Positions 15,528 to 22,974 of a DNA stretch of 64,000 bases are shown here, in pieces. A program made the position numbers and the translations under genes. Within the stretch, counting starts at the first letter, position 1, and every line of letters starts with the position of its first letter. The notes under the pieces were generated by a model. It did not search any database. It worked only from the letters and a program-made list of their open reading frames with translations, and had not been told where the DNA came from. Where the stretch lies: assembly GCA_000161775.1 (NCBI GenBank), contig GG704596.1, forward strand, positions 362,979 to 426,978, given 5' to 3'. Origin of the DNA: Ruegeria lacuscaerulensis ITI-1157. Its GTDB lineage: Bacteria; Pseudomonadota; Alphaproteobacteria; Rhodobacterales; Rhodobacteraceae.

Positions 15528-17021
15528 TCACCCCAGCAGTCGCCGCACCGCCTTTGCGATCTGAAACGCCAGATAAGGAGGAACCGCGTTGCCGACCTGA
15601 TGGTACTGTTTGGTGCGCGGACCGCAGAACAAGTAGTTGTCCGGGAACGTCTGCAGACGCGCGGCCTCGCGGACGGTCAGCGACCGGCACTGCATGGTAT
15701 CGGGGTGGATGAAATAGTGGCCATCCTTGGAAATGTGGCTGGTGACGGTTGTCGACGGCCGATCCGAGCGCTGCGTCCGGAAACGGTCGGCAAAATCGCC
15801 AGACCTCCGATTTCGGTGCGCCGGCTGCAAAAACTCGGGGAACTCCGCAAGCTTCGGTGACCTGCCGAACGCCCGGGTAAATGCCGACGAAAAAAGATAG
15901 CGACCCAGGTCGTCCGGAATATGCCCTCTGGTCTCGTGCTGAAGAACTACCTCCAACCGGTCGTCCAACAGCCAATCCGCAAGCTGCGCGGGCAATTCAC
16001 CTGAGCGTTTACGCCGACTGCTGGAGCGGAGGCGGGGCAATCTATTGGCCCCGGCCACGGCGCGAGCGATTTCGCGGACCTCCTGCGGCGCCGCGTCCGA
16101 AGCCGCAATGGCGGAAGCCTGCGCCTGCACGGCCGCCAGCCAGGCGTCAGCATCATCGCCGCGGCTCAACCCACTTCTCACTCGGGGCAGATCGCGCAGA
16201 ACTTCAGCCACCGTCACAGGGGACTGCGGACTGCCGAGGATGGGTCCTTCGAGTTCAATTTTCTTGGCGAGGTCGCTCCGAACCCCGAGAATGATCACCC
16301 GATGCCGCGCCTGCGGAACGCCATGGTCCTCGGCCTTGATCAGGAAATCCCGGGCAGCAGCTCGGGAACCGTCCGAAGGGGCGGGTTTCGAAAGGGGCAG
16401 CAGGTGGTAGCCGTCTCCGGCCACCTCGAGGTCGTCGAGAACCCTGCTGAAGATGCCGCCACCGTCCACTTGGCTGGACAGCATTCCCTTGACGTTTTCC
16501 ATGACGAAGGCCGCGGGGCGAAGCCTGTCCAGAATGCGTACATATTCCCGGTAGAGGAAATGCCTGTGGTCGTCCTCGGGCACGTATCCAGCCTTGCCCT
16601 TGTTGCGCGCCCGACCGACCAGTGAATACGCTTGGCACGGCGGTCCGCCGATCAGGATCGTGTTGCCGTTGTAGTCTTCGCGGGTGCGGTCAAGCTCGAC
16701 CGCGAGTTCTTCGAAAACCCCAGACTCTCCCAAAACACGTTGCCTTGCTTCTTCCTTCGCGAGCTTCCAGTTGGCCGGGTAGAGATCGGCCCAATCGGGC
16801 AGAGGCGAACCGCAATTCAGGGCATCATGGTACTCTTGCGGAAACTCGTCAAACGACCGAAGAAAAGCCCGCAGCTGGAGCGTCTGTATCGCGTGGTCGT
16901 CCATCTCGACCGACAGCTTGATCTTCATAGGCGCGCCGGGGTCGCGCCCTGCCTGAGAAAATCCCTCTCCCAGCCCTCCCGGACCGGCAAAAAGGTCGAT
17001 GATGGCAAAATCTTCTGGCAT
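15528..17021 (-). CDS. DNA (cytosine-5) methyltransferase, Dcm type
   Basis: A 497-aa C5-methyltransferase with all hallmark motifs: motif I IDLFAGPGGLGEGF near the N-terminus, motif IV GGPPCQAYS with the catalytic Cys, motif VI MENVKGML, motif VIII QARHRVIILG and motif X YHQVGNAVPP at the C-terminus. The target-recognition region lies in the variable stretch of about 290-430. It transfers methyl groups from S-adenosylmethionine to cytosine at a specific site that cannot be read from the sequence. A Vsr endonuclease starts 84 bp away on the other strand, the usual partner that repairs T:G mismatches from deaminated 5-methylcytosine. No cognate restriction enzyme is recognisable, so it may be solitary or may mark self DNA for the GHKL operon. 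Confidence 0.96.
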   Translation of the reverse strand: MPEDFAIIDLFAGPGGLGEGFSQAGRDPGAPMKIKLSVEMDDHAIQTLQLRAFLRSFDEFPQEYHDALNCGSPLPDWADLYPANWKLAKEEARQRVLGESGVFEELAVELDRTREDYNGNTILIGGPPCQAYSLVGRARNKGKAGYVPEDDHRHFLYREYVRILDRLRPAAFVMENVKGMLSSQVDGGGIFSRVLDDLEVAGDGYHLLPLSKPAPSDGSRAAARDFLIKAEDHGVPQARHRVIILGVRSDLAKKIELEGPILGSPQSPVTVAEVLRDLPRVRSGLSRGDDADAWLAAVQAQASAIAASDAAPQEVREIARAVAGANRLPRLRSSSRRKRSGELPAQLADWLLDDRLEVVLQHETRGHIPDDLGRYLFSSAFTRAFGRSPKLAEFPEFLQPAHRNRRSGDFADRFRTQRSDRPSTTVTSHISKDGHYFIHPDTMQCRSLTVREAARLQTFPDNYLFCGPRTKQYHQVGNAVPPYLAFQIAKAVRRLLG

Positions 17022-17105
17022 GCTCTTCCTCTGCTTCGGAGGTTCTACCAGGTTTCAACAGATGTTCCAGGTCGAAATCCGGACCGTGGGCGATATGTTG
17101 AGCAC

Positions 17106-17546
17106 ATGACCGATACAGTTGACCGGAAGACTCGCTCACGGATGATGTCACGCATCCGCGGCAACAATACGAAACCCGAAATTCTGTTGCGCAAAGCTTT
17201 GCATGCTCAGGGTTTCCGGTTCCGTGTGAATGTCCGGAGGCTTCCAGGATCCCCTGACATTGTGCTGCCGAAGTGGCGCACTGCCATTTTCGTTCACGGT
17301 TGTTTCTGGCATCGGCATGCCGGATGCCCGAAAGCTGCCACCCCCAAGTCAAATGTTTTGTTCTGGCAGGAAAAGTTTGCAGCCAACGTGCGACGGGACG
17401 CCGAGGCCATTCAGCGATTGCATGATCTGGGTTGGCGGACCCTCGTCGTATGGGAGTGTGCCGTGGGCTCGGGCGTCGACAACCAACTCACACGCGAGTT
17501 GGCAGACTTCATTCGATGGAGCGGCGAAATTCACGGCGAGCTTTGA
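17106..17546 (+). CDS. vsr: Very-short-patch repair endonuclease, Vsr
   Basis: A 146-aa Vsr-type DNA mismatch endonuclease. The family start DRKTRSRMMSRIRGNNTKPE, the catalytic and metal segment LPGSPDIVLPKWRTAIFVHGCFWH with Asp and His, the Cys of GCPKA and the WRTLVVWEC box are all present. It nicks 5' of the T in T:G mismatches created by deamination of 5-methylcytosine. I use the ATG at 17106 (MTDTVDRK); the frame upstream is antisense to the methyltransferase. It is divergent from that gene with an 84-bp shared promoter region. Some Vsr-like enzymes in defence clusters act as restriction effectors rather than repair enzymes, and this remains possible here. Confidence 0.95.
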   Translation: MTDTVDRKTRSRMMSRIRGNNTKPEILLRKALHAQGFRFRVNVRRLPGSPDIVLPKWRTAIFVHGCFWHRHAGCPKAATPKSNVLFWQEKFAANVRRDAEAIQRLHDLGWRTLVVWECAVGSGVDNQLTRELADFIRWSGEIHGEL

Positions 17547-18179
17547 TCACATCAACACTTTATCTTCACGCCTACGTTTTTCACTTAACGGCCCATAAGA
17601 GACATTCGCCATCCAATCCCATTGCACCAGCAGCAGTCCGCATTGCCGACATTAGCTGCAAACGCGAGGCCCGGGATTTCCCTATCTGACCCTTCACTTC
17701 CGTTCGCATCGATCGTTGGCAGGCAATAGCAACCGCTACTCAACAGAACTTGCGGCTGACTTAATGAGGGTTTCGACCATTGGTCGCCTATCGAGTAAGC
17801 GGCGGGCGCTGAAAATAAGGTATCGAGCTTCAAGCTCGTGTCAGTTGGGCTGAGAAAACGCTCTGTTTTCTTAGAAGGCGTCGGGTAATCGGCTCTTGCC
17901 GCTAAAGGACCGAAGCCCGTGCGTGAAAATATGGTTGCTCCAAGCATGTTGTCAGCTTCGGCTAAGTGCCCCGAGGAAATGTTGAGCCTAATAGCTTGAG
18001 TCTACGCCGAATGTGACCGCTCGTCAGCGCCCTGACCATCCTCTATTATTGTTCTACGTCTTTTTTCGGGCAGCCAAAGACCAAGATCTTATGTTCACGG
18101 CAATTGGCGCAAGGTCTGTCTTGCTTCTTCCCCCCCCGGCGTCACAACATACACCGGACGAACGATCTGGAGAAGTACA
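17547..18179. other. Non-coding region between vsr and the TIR gene
   Basis: About 630 bp. A minus-strand frame (17585-17947) looks like chance rather than a gene: irregular composition, no family, no ribosome-binding site. The sequence is closer to average in GC content and contains a C-rich run near 18130. The last bases (GGAGAAGTACAT before the TTG at 18180) provide a ribosome-binding site for the TIR gene. Confidence 0.5.
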
Positions 18180-20753
18180 TTGGGCCCAAAGGTTTTTTTG
18201 TCTTTGTCATTTGTGGATGACGACCTTGTCGACAGGGTTTATCGAAAACTGCCGGCGGGTTTGGCGTTCTTTTACAAAAAAAGCTTCGAAAATAGCGCGT
18301 CTCTGATTTCTGAGATGCAAACAGGTGTTAGCGAGTCTAAGATTTTCGTCCTGTTCGCTTCTCGCGAGGCGATGGAATCCGGTGGCGTACAGTTTGAGAT
18401 AAACGAAGCGCAAAGAAAAACCATAAGCGACTTCGGCTATCGAGTACTGGTCTATCCGACTAGCTCAAAAGTAAGCCACTCGGATCTTCCGTCATGGCTG
18501 CAACCATACTGGATGCCGCGTGCGGGTTATAGCGCGAACGATATCGCACGTCACATAACGCAGATTCTTATCGATGAGTATAGAACCGACATATTTGGTG
18601 GCGATCAGGTTATTGGCCGGGGTAGATCCAACGATGATCTGTCAGCCAGTGTGGCCGAGCACATATCCCGTCATCAAAAAAATCCAAAAGTCATAATACT
18701 TTCCGGTGTTCGCGGTGTCGGAAGAAAGACATTTGCTCAGTACTATGCAAAGAACTCACTTTCGTACTTGGGAAATGCTCCGTACGGGCCGAGGATATCT
18801 CTTGCTGATCATGCCGACATCGCAGACCTATATCGGTCTGTTCTGACTGAGGTTTCCGACGTGATATCACAAGAATCGTTCGAAAGGGAGATGGACGCAT
18901 TCACAGCTTTGGAGATGACCGAGCAAGCGAAAAACTTAGCCTCCAAGCTTTCTTACTTCTCAGACTTATCTCAGGTCGTAGTGATTGAGTCCTCACGTGG
19001 ATTTCTCGAGGACAAGGGAGGTTCTAAGGATTGGGTTCTTCCACTTTTTGATTTTCTGAGCGACGATAGCATAATATTTTTGATTTCGAGTAGGCTTATA
19101 CCGCAGGAAGAGTTGGCTGGTCGCAATAGCGTTGTTCAGTATCGAGTTCCCGAACTAAGCGACAAGGATACAAGGACCTTGATGGTCATGACAGCCCAGT
19201 ATCTCGGAGTTCCGGATTATTCTGTTAGTGATGATTTGGTCGTGGCTATTGGTGGTCATCCGGATATAGCCAGGCAGGCCGTGTTGCTCTCGAAGGTACA
19301 TGGGAACGATTTCTTTAGTCGAGATCCGAAGAAGCTCTATGATGTCCAGAACACTATATTGAGCGAGAGTATCGCTGAGGATTACTTGGAGCAGCGGGAC
19401 ATAGAGATTCTATCTTTGCTTAGCTGGGTTCCCGCACTTCCAAACGACCTTCTTTGGCGAACTATTAAGAAACTGGGGCGATCGCAGGAGGAGTTTTCCG
19501 AGTCCTTTGAGAACATGGTTCATGCATGCTTGATTGTCCCGTTGGGAAGTCGAGTATCGATTTCTCCTGCCATCAGAATGCCGTTCCGTCGTTTACACCC
19601 AAGCACGGATGAGCTTGTTACAGCATTTTCGAAGGTGCTTCGGGATGAATGGCAACGCGGCGTAGACGCAGATGAGTTTCGAGCAGATTTATTTGAGGCG
19701 TTTGTTTTCATGCACTCACTTGAGGGTAGCGCTCTCCCAAAGGAACTTGAGCGCTTGGTTACACCCGGGATGCTCCACGATGTGGTTCGGCAGAACTATA
19801 ATCTTGGTAAGGATAAGTACGACACAAACACACTGAAGAAGGCGATAGAGTGGGGAAAGATGGCATCGGGCATGAAGATGAACGATGCGACGCGTGAAGA
19901 AATAATGTCAATCGTTGCTCGTGCACAGATAAGGGTGCACGACTATTCCGGTGCTGATGAAACGATAGCTACAATGAATTCTATGGGCTATCGATCGTCC
20001 GCATTTCTGGCGGGCCACAGCCTGAGGAGGCAGGGCAAGATAGGTGATGCCATTCCACTTCTCGTTGAAGCAGTCAAAGAACGAAAAGCGATCAGGTCAG
20101 CGGTTCATGAGCTTGCACTATGCTACAGACGGGAAGGAAGTTTTGCCGAGTTGAAGGAGCTATTGGAAAAGCATTCTTCACTTGTAGCGGACAGCGCTTT
20201 CTTTTTGGATTTTCAGATTGGGCTCGACATTTCCTCGGGGCGCTTTGCCGAAGCTGAAAGCAAAATCGCGAACCTATCGAAATTGAGCGACGATAACGGT
20301 CGTTCCGGTTTTCGGGAAGCGCAGCTGCTCGAGCGCAGAAACGAACATCATAAAGCTAAGCTGGCTTGCTCTGAACTACTTAGAATGGGAACTGGAGTCC
20401 CACCGAAAATTCGCTCGCTCAGAGCTGTCTCTGCAGCGAACTCGGGTGATTTCAGTTTGGCCGATCAGGATATCGAGTTTCTTGCGAAGATCCCTGCATG
20501 GTCGAAAGTAGCGGATAGATGCCGAGCGCTACGCTACATGGCAGCAGGCGATCTTGATCAAGCTGGGGAGATCTTGGATGGTTTTGCGACCAAGAGCCCT
20601 GAAGACTGGCTGCTTTTGGCTAGATGGATGGACCAGAAGGCAAAACACAAGGCGACGCTGATCACGGAACGCGACGATTTGCTGACGCGTGCCCACGAGA
20701 TTCGCATCAGACATAGACTTCACTTTGACTTTGATTTCGACGACGACACGTAA
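18180..20753 (+). CDS. TIR-STAND NTPase-TPR protein, likely antiphage effector
   Basis: An 857-aa protein. Residues 1-135 form a TIR-like domain: KVFLSLSFVDDDLVDRVYRKL, the strand SKIFVLFAS, and GGVQFEINEA holding a candidate NAD-hydrolysing Glu at 73. Residues about 165-420 form a P-loop STAND NTPase: Walker A GVRGVGRKT (176-184), Walker B-like VVVIES (266-271) and the sensor segment FLISSR. The C-terminal about 300 residues are helical TPR-like repeats (AIPLLVEAVKERKAI, ELALCYRREGSFAEL). In known relatives the repeats sense a phage product and oligomerisation switches on the TIR NADase. The start is a TTG with GGAG 8 nt upstream. The gene is strikingly AT-rich, which points to recent acquisition. 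It stands alone as a single-gene system. Confidence 0.88.
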   Translation: MGPKVFLSLSFVDDDLVDRVYRKLPAGLAFFYKKSFENSASLISEMQTGVSESKIFVLFASREAMESGGVQFEINEAQRKTISDFGYRVLVYPTSSKVSHSDLPSWLQPYWMPRAGYSANDIARHITQILIDEYRTDIFGGDQVIGRGRSNDDLSASVAEHISRHQKNPKVIILSGVRGVGRKTFAQYYAKNSLSYLGNAPYGPRISLADHADIADLYRSVLTEVSDVISQESFEREMDAFTALEMTEQAKNLASKLSYFSDLSQVVVIESSRGFLEDKGGSKDWVLPLFDFLSDDSIIFLISSRLIPQEELAGRNSVVQYRVPELSDKDTRTLMVMTAQYLGVPDYSVSDDLVVAIGGHPDIARQAVLLSKVHGNDFFSRDPKKLYDVQNTILSESIAEDYLEQRDIEILSLLSWVPALPNDLLWRTIKKLGRSQEEFSESFENMVHACLIVPLGSRVSISPAIRMPFRRLHPSTDELVTAFSKVLRDEWQRGVDADEFRADLFEAFVFMHSLEGSALPKELERLVTPGMLHDVVRQNYNLGKDKYDTNTLKKAIEWGKMASGMKMNDATREEIMSIVARAQIRVHDYSGADETIATMNSMGYRSSAFLAGHSLRRQGKIGDAIPLLVEAVKERKAIRSAVHELALCYRREGSFAELKELLEKHSSLVADSAFFLDFQIGLDISSGRFAEAESKIANLSKLSDDNGRSGFREAQLLERRNEHHKAKLACSELLRMGTGVPPKIRSLRAVSAANSGDFSLADQDIEFLAKIPAWSKVADRCRALRYMAAGDLDQAGEILDGFATKSPEDWLLLARWMDQKAKHKATLITERDDLLTRAHEIRIRHRLHFDFDFDDDT

Positions 20754-20839
20754 CGTTTTTGATCGGGCACATTCTGGGCAAGAACGGACTTGTCCAGGTC
20801 ACGCCGCACTTAGGAGGCGTTACAACTCCTTGGGGATTT

Positions 20840-20890
20840 TGGCTCCGGTGGTAGGGGTCGAACCTGCGACCAATTGATGAGCAGTCAATT
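20840..20890 (-). repeat. Degenerate 3' fragment of tRNA-Asn inside the element
   Basis: Read on the minus strand it has an anticodon stem ATTGA/TCAAT, variable GGTC, a T-arm with GGTTCGACC, acceptor strand CACCGGA and an encoded GCCA end, matching the 3' half of an alphaproteobacterial tRNA-Asn. The anticodon loop reads CTGCTCA instead of the expected CTGTTAA, and there is no 5' half. This looks like the attachment scar of another integration event, now internal to the tRNA-Phe element between the TIR gene and the GIY-YIG/AAA module. Confidence 0.7.
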
Positions 20891-21039
20891 ACTTCCCCTT
20901 TGTCTATTGAATGGCAGCTTTCAAGAAGTATGCATACGTTATTCGCTCCCGCAGCGAACGACCGCACCCCGCCCAATGTGACAGCGTTGGTGTCTTTTGG
21001 AACCGTGATATGACCCCTGCGGATTTTTCGCTCTAATAG

Positions 21040-21213
21040 CTACTGCCGTTCCCCATACACCTCTCCCCTGGTCCATGCATCAAGTATGCGGCGTATCATC
21101 TCCGGTCGGGTCGGTATGTCCTCTTCGCGCCTGCGAGCGTCGTCGAGCAGGGTTATGAGGTCGCGATGGAGGCGTAGGGTGAGGGCTTCGGTGTCTTTTT
21201 TCGGTGGGGCCAT
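21040..21213 (-). CDS. Small ribbon-helix-helix-like DNA-binding protein
   Basis: A 57-aa protein starting MAPPKKDTEALTLRLHRDLI, continuing with a helix TLLDDARRREEDIPTR and PEMIRRILDAW, and ending GEVYGERQ. The short strand (ALTLRL) followed by two helices is the ribbon-helix-helix fold of Arc/CopG-type repressors. It lies alone, divergent from the 156-aa gene at 21333 with 119 bp between them, so it may regulate that gene and the GIY-YIG/AAA module. No toxin partner is adjacent. The assignment rests on pattern, not on a search. Confidence 0.68.
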   Translation of the reverse strand: MAPPKKDTEALTLRLHRDLITLLDDARRREEDIPTRPEMIRRILDAWTRGEVYGERQ

Positions 21214-21332
21214 GACTTTTCTGCTTTATGATGTTGACATCGTAATCGCATAGTCCCATATTGAGCGGACGGAAGCAAGAGCTCCTACCCTCTTGCCTCC
21301 GCCCTGACCACAACGATCGCTAGGAGATCCTT

Positions 21333-21803
21333 ATGGCTGACACGCCCTCTAGCACGCCGCATCCCGCGGCTGAACCGCTGAACGCGCTCATTTCTTCGGA
21401 CAAGCTCGCTTTCCGCGCCGCGCTCGACCAGCTTTTCGTCGCCCTGCGCGCGGACTGGCTGCTGTACGAGACCCGGGCCGATCTGAATTCTGAGCCGGGC
21501 ATGGAGCTGGGCGACACCGCCGCCAGCGCCTGGTCGCTGGCCAGCGCCGGGCTGCGGGCTGTCCGGGATATGCGCGCCGCGCATCCCGACCTGCGGACTG
21601 CCGCCGGGCAGATGCTGCGGGCAGTGGAAGACGGAATGCCGAACCAGTCCGACCTGCTCCAGTTGTCCGGCGCGCTCTTTGATCTGGCCCGGTCGCAGAA
21701 GGCAGCCGCGCCCGATCTCCATGCGCTGCTGATGGAGGCGCAGGCCCTGATCGAGGCTTGGCGTGGCAATCTCGCCCTCATGGGTCTGCCGCGCGCCGCC
21801 TGA
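21333..21803 (+). CDS. Unrecognised helical protein, first gene of the GIY-YIG/AAA module
   Basis: A 156-aa predicted all-helical protein with an Ala/Leu-rich sequence (DKLAFRAALDQLFVALRADWLLYETRADL, LHALLMEAQALIEAWRGNLALM). AGGAG lies 8 nt before the ATG. No family is recognised, and no membrane segment or catalytic motif is seen. It is followed after 143 bp, which include a strong hairpin, by the GIY-YIG gene, then the AAA-M41 protease gene, all on the same strand and similarly GC-rich. This suggests a conserved three-gene cargo module in which this protein may be a substrate, adaptor or regulator. Confidence 0.75.
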   Translation: MADTPSSTPHPAAEPLNALISSDKLAFRAALDQLFVALRADWLLYETRADLNSEPGMELGDTAASAWSLASAGLRAVRDMRAAHPDLRTAAGQMLRAVEDGMPNQSDLLQLSGALFDLARSQKAAAPDLHALLMEAQALIEAWRGNLALMGLPRAA

Positions 21804-21832
21804 GCTTTCCCGACCGGCCTGCACCCTTTTCC

Positions 21833-21853
21833 CTGTCCGGGTTTCCCGGACAG
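21833..21853 (+). terminator. 9-bp GC hairpin between the first two module genes
   Basis: CTGTCCGGG-TTT-CCCGGACAG is a perfect 9-bp stem with a 3-nt loop, 29 bp after the upstream stop codon. It lacks a T run, so it may be an attenuator or RNA-stability element rather than a classical terminator. A TGTCCGGAG string reappears just upstream of both following genes. Confidence 0.5.
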
Positions 21854-21946
21854 GCCCCGCCGGCCTGTCTTCATCCCTTTCTTTTCCTCTCCACCCGCCC
21901 GCAGGCTCTGCGGGCCTTGGGTGGACTCTGTCCGGAGTTTTTTTCC

Positions 21947-22915
21947 ATGCCCACCAGCACCACGCTGTTCCCGTTCCCCATCGATGGGGCATTCCATCCT
22001 GTCTTCCTCGGCCCTGTCAAACGTCACTGGACCGCCGCCGCCGAGCGCAAAGGATTCTCGCTGATCGGCCGCGCGGTGGATCGCCTGCATGTGGTCCTCG
22101 GCTGCCATGCCTGCGGCCAGCCCACGCTCAAACGCATCAATGTGGTGCGCGATCACGCGCCCGAATGCCCCCACTGCATCGCCGCCCGCCGCGCAAAGGC
22201 CGCCCGGAAGATGGGCGCCCGGCTGATCGGGCCGGACCCCGAAGGTGACCGGCATTACGGGGTCTATGAATTTGCCTGTGGCCATACTGGCCGCCGTCAG
22301 CACCACCGGGTCGAACGGGCCGCCGATGGTGGGCACGGACTGAGCTGCGAGACCTGCACCGAGGAGCGCCACGCCGCCGAGGCAGAGGCGCAGGGCTGGG
22401 AGCTGATCGGCCAGGCGCGGCGGCGTCACCCCAGCTATCGCCGCTACGCCCATGCCTGCGGGCATCAGCAGGACGTGGCGGTGGCCAACATGCGCCATGG
22501 CGATGTCGATTGCGCGGGCTGCGGCGAGAGCTGGGCGTCGAAGCCGAGCCAGATCTATCTTCTGTCCTTCACCCTGCCCGATCTGCCTGTGATCAAGCTC
22601 GGGTTCAGCTCGAACCCTGCCTTCCGCCTGCGCCAGGTGCAGCGGGATCCCGGACAGACGAAGGGCAAGCTGTTGCGCGTCGTGCCGATGGAGTCCGGAC
22701 ATCGCGCCATCTGCATCGAGAAGGCCCTGCACGCGCATATCAAGGCGCATCGCCCGGACCTGATCGTGCCGCCCGACCTGTTCCGGGGCCCGATCCGGAC
22801 GACCTCCGAGATCTATCACCATCACGCCCGGTCCTACATCCAGGCGCTGCTGGAGGCGGTCGCGGCGGGCTGGGACCCCAGCGCCTCCGAGTCTCCGGAC
22901 AACGCCGCCGCCTGA
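21947..22915 (+). CDS. Cys/His-rich protein with C-terminal GIY-YIG (T5orf172/Mug113-like) nuclease domain
   Basis: A 322-aa protein. Three repeated modules of about 50 residues carry Cys/His pairs (GCHACGQPT...CPHC, FACGHTGRR...CETC, HACGHQQDV...CAGC) and look like tandem zinc ribbons. Residues about 203-290 match the GIY-YIG-type domain of T5orf172 proteins: IYLLSFTLPDLPVIKLGFSSN (YLL and KLG replacing GIY and YIG), an Arg in RLRQVQRD and a Glu in AICIEKALH. Such domains cleave DNA with one catalytic Arg, Tyr and Glu set. The ATG at 21947 is preceded by CCGGAG; the frame open upstream of it is not coding-like. The gene sits between the helical-protein and protease genes, and a DNA-sensing or cutting role is plausible but inferred. 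Confidence 0.85.
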   Translation: MPTSTTLFPFPIDGAFHPVFLGPVKRHWTAAAERKGFSLIGRAVDRLHVVLGCHACGQPTLKRINVVRDHAPECPHCIAARRAKAARKMGARLIGPDPEGDRHYGVYEFACGHTGRRQHHRVERAADGGHGLSCETCTEERHAAEAEAQGWELIGQARRRHPSYRRYAHACGHQQDVAVANMRHGDVDCAGCGESWASKPSQIYLLSFTLPDLPVIKLGFSSNPAFRLRQVQRDPGQTKGKLLRVVPMESGHRAICIEKALHAHIKAHRPDLIVPPDLFRGPIRTTSEIYHHHARSYIQALLEAVAAGWDPSASESPDNAAA

Positions 22916-22974
22916 TCCGATCCGGGGCCGCCAATCTGCGGCCCCCATTCTCCACCTTGTCCGGAGTTCTCCTG

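Noticed and set aside
17585-17947. A 120-codon minus-strand frame after vsr
   Set aside because: No family, no ribosome-binding site and irregular composition; treated as non-coding.
22510-22974. Upstream extension of the AAA/M41 gene to 22510
   Set aside because: It runs inside the GIY-YIG gene in another frame; the ATG at 22975 has a good ribosome-binding site.
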